The translations under genes and the position numbers were made by a program. Under the pieces are notes generated by a model. The model was not told where the DNA came from and did no database searches. It was given only the letters and a program-made list of their open reading frames with translations. A DNA stretch of 47,563 bases, from the NCBI RefSeq assembly GCF_937958655.1, contig NZ_CALGNH010000078.1, positions 1-47,563 on the forward strand, in the 5' to 3' direction. This stretch comes from an uncultured Winogradskyella sp. (GTDB taxonomy: Bacteria > Bacteroidota > Bacteroidia > Flavobacteriales > Flavobacteriaceae). Of the stretch, positions 42,258 to 47,563 are shown piece by piece (the stretch's first letter is position 1; every line of letters starts with the position of its first letter).

Positions 42258-42962
42258 CTAAGATTCTATTGTATTATAAATCTGATCTACTGGTTTTAGG
42301 TTTATTAGACTCGTATCTGCCATAAGCGTGTCGTAAGACATGGCATCAACTTTATTAAATATAGCTTCATCAATACTAAAATCATCCACGTTACCAACAA
42401 CACGGATATAACCTAAACCATAATCCGAATCAAAAACACATACTTTGAGGGCATTGCCATATTTTTCTTTGAGATAGACTATAGTTTTCCAGACATCTCC
42501 TGTCCATTCTCCCGTCCAGCCTTCTAATTTCATAGCTATAGCTTCCTTAAAGGAATTAGCAAATATTGATGCCGCTTTGTTGGGTGGTAAACAATCGTGC
42601 ATTATTATAACACCATCATTAGACAAATACTTTAATGAATTAAGAACATCTAACAAACTTGCTTTAAATGTATGCAAGCCATCTACAAAAACCAATTGCG
42701 GTTTAAAGCGTTGTACTAGCGATGCTTTTTTTTCAAAAAAATCATCGCTAGTAAGCTCTGCATAGGTATTAAATAGGTTATTAAAATCCTTGTAAATCCA
42801 TTTTAGTTTTCGTTTCAATGGAATATTAAATTGTGGATCTACAGCGACTTTTCGCTTACATTTAATTGGAAAAAAGGATTGCCCCTTATAAGTACCAATC
42901 TCTAAGTATCTAGTAATTTTTTTTTTATTGATTATTGATTGAATCAATTCTACTCTATTCAT
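42258..42962 (-). CDS. Class I SAM-dependent methyltransferase
   Basis: A 234-residue protein with a Rossmann-like methyltransferase core: RYLEIGTYKGQSFFPI (motif I, Gly-x-x-x-Gly), KRKVAVDPQF (motif II Asp), QLVFVDGLHTFKASLLDVL (Val-Asp-Gly-x-His, as in Methyltransf_24) and DGVIIMHDCLPPN. It may methylate a glycan, perhaps at the chain end, as such genes often accompany ABC-exported O-antigens where end capping stops growth. It overlaps the upstream wzt gene by eight bases, supporting that link. The methyl-acceptor is unknown. Confidence 0.8.
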   Translation of the reverse strand: MNRVELIQSIINKKKITRYLEIGTYKGQSFFPIKCKRKVAVDPQFNIPLKRKLKWIYKDFNNLFNTYAELTSDDFFEKKASLVQRFKPQLVFVDGLHTFKASLLDVLNSLKYLSNDGVIIMHDCLPPNKAASIFANSFKEAIAMKLEGWTGEWTGDVWKTIVYLKEKYGNALKVCVFDSDYGLGYIRVVGNVDDFSIDEAIFNKVDAMSYDTLMADTSLINLKPVDQIYNTIES

Positions 42963-44283
42963 CTGTAAATTTTTTATCCATAATTTTTATATTCCAATCT
43001 AGCATTGGTCGCATTAGACCTGGCCATTTTCCTATATAAGGTCCTCTTACACCTTCACCTTTGGTTGAATCATAAATTTCAAATGTTATTAAATCTTGCT
43101 CTATAAGATGAATGAGCTCAGGGTTGTAATTACCAACGGCAATTAATATACTAAAGGATCCTTCGGCTAGTAAATTTCCCGGAATTTTACAAGTTGAAGA
43201 AAATATAGCATTTGTTTTTTTATGTTTTTCAATCCAATCGTCTGCAACAAATTCATTAGATGCAAATAAGGTTTGCTTCCTATCGTTTAGAATATGAAAA
43301 ATCGCAGTATTATTATTGGTATCATTACTATCAAAATATTCTATCGTTAAATAAATATTCTCAGTAATATTAAACCTATTTCGCAATTTACCACTTTGAT
43401 CCTTTAGTGCTACGGATTTTAACCTAGCATATTGGTTTCCGGGTGCAGTTTCTATATTATTCCAAGTGACTAAAGGTTCTCTTTTTTCGAAGTTTTGTAA
43501 ATAAAAACTAATAGCATCAGAAGTTTCGCCATTGTATGCGACTTTACCGTTTATTAGTACAATGGTTCTGTCCGTTAATTTTTCAATAGCATTCATGTCA
43601 TGACTAACAAATAAAACGGTTCTACCATCGCTATTAGAAATATCTTTCATTTTACCAATAGCTTTCTTTTGAAATTCGGCATCTCCCACGGCTAAAACTT
43701 CATCGACAATGAGGATATCTGGTTCTAAATGTGCAGCAACGGCAAAGGCCAAGCGTACTTTCATACCCGAACTGTAGCGCTTAACTGGTGTGTCTATATA
43801 TCGTAAACAACCCGAAAAATCTATGATTTCCTCGATTTTACTACCAATTTCGGCTTTGGTCATTCCTAGAATTGCGCCGTTGAGATAAATGTTTTCTCGT
43901 CCTGTCATCTCAGGATGAAATCCTGTACCTACTTCTAATAAAGATGCTATACGTCCTTTGGTTTTGATCTCACCAATACTTGGTGATGTTACTCTAGAAA
44001 GTATTTTTAATAATGTGGATTTACCTGCTCCATTTTTGCCTATAATACCGAGAACTTCACCTTTTTTAACATTAAACGATATATCCTGCAAAGCCCAAAC
44101 GTATTGAGAAGCGGCTTTGCCTTTTCTATCATTTTCTTCTCCAACCTTTAAATAGGGATCACCTTTACCTCTTATTTTACTCCACCATCTATTGAGATCA
44201 TGACTTAATGTACCTGTACCCACTAGTCCTAAGCGATACTGCTTACCAACCTTATTTAATTGTAAAATAATCTCAGCACTCAT
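42955..44283 (-). CDS. wzt: Polysaccharide ABC transporter ATP-binding protein Wzt
   Basis: A 442-residue ATPase of a polysaccharide exporter. NBD (about 20-260): Walker A IIGKNGAGKSTLLKILS, TGRENIYLNGAILGM, signature RYSSGMKVRLAFAVAAHLEP (SSGM form), Walker B ILIVDEVLAVGD and SHDMNAIEKL. The C-terminal domain (about 270-440) is Wzt-C-like (beta-sandwich), which in O9a/O8 systems recognises the modified chain end; it is present here. It starts with a TAATG overlap on the Wzm gene. Presence of the C-terminal domain suggests end-cap recognition, consistent with the methyltransferase next to it. Confidence 0.93.
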   Translation of the reverse strand: MSAEIILQLNKVGKQYRLGLVGTGTLSHDLNRWWSKIRGKGDPYLKVGEENDRKGKAASQYVWALQDISFNVKKGEVLGIIGKNGAGKSTLLKILSRVTSPSIGEIKTKGRIASLLEVGTGFHPEMTGRENIYLNGAILGMTKAEIGSKIEEIIDFSGCLRYIDTPVKRYSSGMKVRLAFAVAAHLEPDILIVDEVLAVGDAEFQKKAIGKMKDISNSDGRTVLFVSHDMNAIEKLTDRTIVLINGKVAYNGETSDAISFYLQNFEKREPLVTWNNIETAPGNQYARLKSVALKDQSGKLRNRFNITENIYLTIEYFDSNDTNNNTAIFHILNDRKQTLFASNEFVADDWIEKHKKTNAIFSSTCKIPGNLLAEGSFSILIAVGNYNPELIHLIEQDLITFEIYDSTKGEGVRGPYIGKWPGLMRPMLDWNIKIMDKKFTDE

Positions 44284-45155
44284 TAGATGGTATCTATAAA
44301 GTTTTTCTCAGTTTTATTAAACACAACCAAACCTATTAAAAAAATGAATAAGCTAAAAATTAGGGCATATCCTATCTTAGTTAAGTCTAATTGACCTACA
44401 CCAAAAACCATTGTTCTAAATGATTCTATGATTATGGCAATTGGATTGTATTCTATAAGCCAATAATAATTTGGTAGTTCTTTTTTAAAAAATGACATTG
44501 GATACATTACAGCCGAACCGTACATTAAAAGTTGTACACCAAACTGAATTAAAAATGTAAGGTCTCTATATTTGGTGGTCATTGAAGAAATAATCATACC
44601 GAAACCTAATCCTAATAAGGCCATCATAATAACTAGAGACGGCAATAATAACAGATTAGCTTGGGGATTTATATTATAACTAGGATTTGCAAACCAAACA
44701 AAATACAAGTAAAAGGCAACAAATATTAATACCTGTATCCCAAACTTTAAAAGATTAGACACTACCACAGACATAGGCATAATAACACGCGGAAAATATA
44801 CCTTACCAAAAATATTCTCATTCTTTTTAAAGGTATCGCTAGTACCAACTAAACATTCTTTAAAATAGTTCCACGAGGTTATACCTGCAAGATTAAATAA
44901 AAAATTAGGCACCCCATCCGTCACAGGAATATTAGCCAAATTATTAAATATAAGTGTAAAAATTAATGATGTAAATAAGGGCTGTATAATATACCACAAA
45001 GGGCCTAATATGGTTTGCTTGTAAAGCGTGATGATATCTCTTTTTACAAACAAGAACAAAAGATCTCGATACCTCCAAATCTCAGAAAAATTAAAATCTA
45101 TTAATTTCTTTTTTGCAGAAATAACATAAAGCCACTTATCTTCAGCTGTTTTCAA
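44283..45155 (-). CDS. wzm: Polysaccharide ABC transporter permease Wzm
   Basis: A 290-residue ABC-2 type permease with about six membrane helices. The N-terminal interface segment WRYRDLLFLFVKRDIITLYK and QTILGPLWYIIQPLFTSLIF are the ABC-2/Wzm signature; KYRDLTFLIQFGVQ is the second cytoplasmic loop and EYNPIAIIIESFR precedes the last helices. With Wzt it exports completed lipid-linked glycan across the inner membrane. Wzt follows with a one-base overlap (TAATG). A 284-base gap with a palindromic element lies upstream, so it may be the first gene of its transcript. Confidence 0.93.
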   Translation of the reverse strand: MKTAEDKWLYVISAKKKLIDFNFSEIWRYRDLLFLFVKRDIITLYKQTILGPLWYIIQPLFTSLIFTLIFNNLANIPVTDGVPNFLFNLAGITSWNYFKECLVGTSDTFKKNENIFGKVYFPRVIMPMSVVVSNLLKFGIQVLIFVAFYLYFVWFANPSYNINPQANLLLLPSLVIMMALLGLGFGMIISSMTTKYRDLTFLIQFGVQLLMYGSAVMYPMSFFKKELPNYYWLIEYNPIAIIIESFRTMVFGVGQLDLTKIGYALIFSLFIFLIGLVVFNKTEKNFIDTI

Positions 45156-45276
45156 CCTTTTTAATTTATTAGGCTAATATAACAAATGAAATATAGGTAA
45201 TAATGTTAAAATCTATGCTTTTTATTCAATTGATTTTAACAATTTTTAATACGCAATTATCAGGGTTAAAAAAGAA

Positions 45277-45413
45277 AAGAGGCTGTATAAAAAGTCAGTA
45301 AAACTAAAATCTGTCACATTGAGCGTAGTCGAAATGCTTCGAAAATCAAAATTTTAAATTTCTTGTCTGCACTCTAAATGACAACTAATAATACTTTTCA
45401 GAAAGCCTCTCTT
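45277..45413 (-). repeat. Long imperfect palindrome, likely repeat element and terminator
   Basis: A roughly 135-base imperfect inverted repeat in the 284-base gap 45156-45439. Ends pair as AGAGGCT (45278-45284) and AGCCTCT (45404-45410) with further matches inward. Interior arms share TGTCA, GAG, AG and GAAAT in order (45312-45334 against 45358-45384). The TCACATTGAGCGTAGTCGAA segment is a repeat that I recall from many Flavobacteriaceae. The minus-strand copy ends in a T-rich run (TTTTCTTTTTT), so it would also terminate transcription from wbpO-wbpP. The remaining gap 45156-45276 is AT-rich, and no ORF or clear promoter was identified in it. Confidence 0.65.
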
Positions 45414-45439
45414 ATTTATTAAGGATGTGAGACATTTAT

Positions 45440-46417
45440 TTAATTAAAATAATCCCAAGTTAGTTTAAGCCCTTCTCTAACGGTATACTGTGGTTTATAA
45501 CCCAATAGCCTTTCTGCTTTTGAAATGTCTGCTAAAGAATCTCTAACATCTCCTTGCCTAGGTGGTCCGTAAACGGCTTTTAGATCTGAGTCTGCGGCAA
45601 TTCTTAAGGAATCCCAAAGGTAATTTACAGAGATACGTTCTCCACAAGCCACGTTAAAAACTTCATTAGCAGCATCTTTTGACGCAAAAAAGCCTTTTAC
45701 ATTAGCCTGTACTGCATTATCGACAAAAGTAAAATCTCTAGTTTGCTCACCATCACCATTTATCTTTGAAGGCTTATTATCTTTTAAGGCTTGCATAAAA
45801 AGTGGAATCACGGCCGCATAAGCACCATTTGGACTTTGTTTTGGCCCAAATACATTAAAATAACGTAACCCAATAACATCAGTTCCGTAGGTTTTACCAA
45901 AAACGTCAGCATACAATTCGTTGACGTATTTAGTTACTGCGTATGGAGACAAAGGCTTACCTATTGTATCTTCAACTTTTGGTAAGGATTTACTATCACC
46001 ATAAGTAGAACTTGATGCTGCATACGTCATTCGTTTTACCGATGGACTATCCTTAACAGCAATTAGCATATTTAAAAATCCAGAAATATTAACTTCATTT
46101 GAAGTTGCTGGGTCATTTATTGAACGTGGTACTGAGCCTAAAGCCGCTTGGTGAGAGACATAGTCTATGCCTTCCATTGCTCTTTTACAAGTGTCTAAAT
46201 CTCGTATATCTCCTTCCATTAATTCAAAAGAAGGATGATCCATAAATTCAGTAAGATTTTCGCGATAACCATTAGAAAAGTCATCTAAAACTCTAACTTT
46301 TTTAGCGCCATATTTTAGTAAATATTCAACAATATTAGAACCTATAAAACCAGCTCCTCCTGTTATTAAAAACGCTAATTGCGATAAATCCTCTGTATGG
46401 TATTTATTATTATACAT
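45440..46417 (-). CDS. wbpP: UDP-N-acetylglucosamine 4-epimerase (WbpP/TviC type)
   Basis: A 325-residue SDR-extended enzyme interconverting UDP-GlcNAc (or its uronic acid) and the Gal form. Motifs: FLITGGAGFIGSN (NAD binding), LDDFSNGYRENL, HQAALGSVPRSINDPATSN, AASSSTYGDSKSLPKVEDT, SPYAVTKYVNELYA (Tyr-x-x-x-Lys), RYFNVFGPKQSPNGAYAAV, DGEQTRDFTFVDN and GDVRDSLADISKAERLLGY. The VPRSINDP and NGAYAAVIP blocks are those of WbpP. The ATG at 46417 is chosen; the ORF could begin at GTG 46444, immediately after the upstream stop, but the added residues (LITQIKHI) are not family-like. It follows the dehydrogenase on the same transcript, and an element with terminator features follows it. Confidence 0.9.
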   Translation of the reverse strand: MYNNKYHTEDLSQLAFLITGGAGFIGSNIVEYLLKYGAKKVRVLDDFSNGYRENLTEFMDHPSFELMEGDIRDLDTCKRAMEGIDYVSHQAALGSVPRSINDPATSNEVNISGFLNMLIAVKDSPSVKRMTYAASSSTYGDSKSLPKVEDTIGKPLSPYAVTKYVNELYADVFGKTYGTDVIGLRYFNVFGPKQSPNGAYAAVIPLFMQALKDNKPSKINGDGEQTRDFTFVDNAVQANVKGFFASKDAANEVFNVACGERISVNYLWDSLRIAADSDLKAVYGPPRQGDVRDSLADISKAERLLGYKPQYTVREGLKLTWDYFN

Positions 46418-46444
46418 AATATGTTTGATTTGGGTTATTAACAC

Positions 46445-47563
46445 TTATAAACGAGCGTCTACAGCATCTAATGGTAATAAGGATTTAACATCAAAAATTA
46501 CACAATTATCGGATTTAAATTTTTCTATTGACACCTCTAAAAACTCGTTATGAGATACTGCTAAAATAATGGCATCATAATCCGATTTTAATTCTGCTTT
46601 ATCCGATTTTAAATCTAAGTCGTATTCATGCTTTACTTCATCTTTAGAAGCCCATGGATCGTAAACATCTACATTAACATGGTAAGACTTAAGTTCTTCA
46701 ATAATATCTATAACTCTAGAGTTTCTAATATCTGGGCAGTTTTCTTTAAAGGTAATCCCTAAGACTAAGGCATTAGATCCTTTAATTGTTGCGCCTTTAT
46801 TAATCATCATCTTTACTGTCTCGGTTGCGACGTAGCTTCCCATACTGTCATTCATCTTACGACCAGCCAATATAATTTCTGGATTATAACCAGACTCTAT
46901 AGCTTTTTGAGCTAAGTAATATGGATCTACACCAATACAATGACCGCCAACTAACCCAGGTGAAAATTTTAAGAAGTTCCACTTGGTACCAGCCGCTTCT
47001 AAAACCGCTTTGGTATCTATACCAAGTAGCCTAAAGATTTTGGACAGCTCATTAACAAACGCAATATTAATATCGCGTTGCGAATTTTCAATAACCTTAG
47101 CTGCCTCAGCCACCTTGATTGAAGGCGCCAAATGCGTACCAGCTGTAATTACCTTTTTGTAAAGCTGATCTATTCTTTCAGCAATCTCTGGTGTTGAACC
47201 AGAAGTTACTTTTAATATTTTAGTAACTGTATGTTTTTTATCTCCCGGATTAATTCGTTCTGGCGAATACCCAGCGTAAAAGTCTTTATTAAACGTTAAT
47301 CCTGATACCTTCTCTAAAACTGGGATACAAATATCTTCTGTAGCTCCTGGATATACCGTAGACTCATAAATAACAATATCGTCATTTTTTAGAACTTTCC
47401 CTACGGTTTCACTTGCCTTAATAAGCGGCGTAAAAACAGGGCGTTTAAGCTCGTCAGTTGGTGTTGGTACAGTTACTATATATACGTTTGTTACAGCTAA
47501 TGCATCTACATTATCTGTAATATACAGTCCTGTATCGGCATTTAAATCAGACGTTAAAACTGA
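46445..47563 (-). CDS. wbpO: UDP-N-acetylhexosamine dehydrogenase, WbpO/TviB type (partial, cut by right edge)
   Basis: At least 372 residues; the minus-strand frame is open to the window edge and the first visible residues are SVLTSDLNADTGLYITD, so the NAD-binding N-terminus is missing. A TTG at 47131 is internal, not a start. Motifs: VYIVTVPTPTD, VIYESTVYPGATED, YSPERINPGD, LAPSIKVAEAAKVIENSQRD (central helix), and catalytic Cys in GGHCIGVDPYYL. It oxidises UDP-GlcNAc or UDP-GalNAc to the uronic acid. With the adjacent WbpP-type epimerase it supplies UDP-GalNAcA, as in Vi antigen and Pseudomonas O6. The start lies outside the window. Confidence 0.9.
   Translation of the reverse strand, partial: SVLTSDLNADTGLYITDNVDALAVTNVYIVTVPTPTDELKRPVFTPLIKASETVGKVLKNDDIVIYESTVYPGATEDICIPVLEKVSGLTFNKDFYAGYSPERINPGDKKHTVTKILKVTSGSTPEIAERIDQLYKKVITAGTHLAPSIKVAEAAKVIENSQRDINIAFVNELSKIFRLLGIDTKAVLEAAGTKWNFLKFSPGLVGGHCIGVDPYYLAQKAIESGYNPEIILAGRKMNDSMGSYVATETVKMMINKGATIKGSNALVLGITFKENCPDIRNSRVIDIIEELKSYHVNVDVYDPWASKDEVKHEYDLDLKSDKAELKSDYDAIILAVSHNEFLEVSIEKFKSDNCVIFDVKSLLPLDAVDARL

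Noticed and set aside
46445..47131. A stand-alone 228-residue dehydrogenase fragment starting at TTG 47131
   Set aside because: The frame is open to the window edge and translates to conserved dehydrogenase sequence (VYIVTVPTPTD and onward), so the TTG is internal.
1..47563. tRNA genes, rRNA genes, CRISPR repeats, insertion sequences, prophage genes and riboswitches
   Set aside because: No cloverleaf, direct-repeat array, transposase or integrase, phage gene or known aptamer pattern was recognised on either strand; a tRNAscan-SE, CRISPR and Rfam run would settle it.

Overview
The window looks like about 47.6 kb of chromosome from a member of the Bacteroidota, most likely a Flavobacteriaceae species. 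The evidence is low GC with AT-rich spacers, promoter-like sites of the TTG / TAnnTTTG type typical of Bacteroidota, and family-typical genes: a PorV/PorQ-like protein, a DUF4105/Lnb protein, a cyclophilin-FKBP fusion and a RskA-type anti-sigma factor. The genus cannot be named from the sequence alone.

Region 1 (1-19178) is mostly housekeeping and envelope genes in short operons. It holds the C-terminal end of a large protein, a YdeI-like protein, a lipoprotein Cu/Zn superoxide dismutase, two paralogous ECF sigma factors flanking one anti-sigma factor, a cyclophilin-FKBP prolyl isomerase, RecQ, an operon of arabinose-5-phosphate isomerase, TatC and an AhpD-like protein, a putative metallopeptidase lipoprotein, an XRE regulator, LptB, TerC, PssA, a PorV-like protein and a Lnb-like lipoprotein acyltransferase. 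KdsD (Kdo precursor), LptB (LPS export), PssA (phospholipid) and Lnb all serve the outer membrane.

Region 2 (19181-47563) is one continuous minus-strand surface-polysaccharide cluster of about 28 kb. Read in its transcription direction it starts with a UDP-HexNAc dehydrogenase (cut by the right edge) and a UDP-GlcNAc 4-epimerase. A long palindromic, terminator-like element follows, then the ABC exporter Wzm/Wzt, a methyltransferase and a run of GT2/GT4 glycosyltransferases. Next come a GT42/DUF115-like protein, a radical SAM-polysaccharide pyruvyl transferase gene split by an in-frame UGA, more glycosyltransferases, neuA-neuB-neuC (nonulosonate synthesis and activation), a GT-B-like protein, more GT4 genes, an O-antigen ligase/polymerase and a polyprenyl-phosphate sugar-1-phosphate transferase. 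Most genes overlap or are spaced by a few bases, so they are probably co-transcribed. The product is inferred to be an acidic, ABC-exported glycan containing HexNAcA and a sialic-acid-like sugar, possibly pyruvylated.

The most unusual points are the single-codon interruption of the radical SAM-pyruvyl transferase gene, where the glycine codons after the stop form a GGAGG ribosome-binding motif before a new ATG; a GT42/DUF115-like candidate nonulosonate transferase in the same cluster as neuABC; a RecQ with no zinc-ligand cysteines; twin ECF sigma genes around one anti-sigma gene; and the palindromic element between the precursor genes and the exporter. No tRNA, rRNA, CRISPR array, transposase or phage gene was seen.
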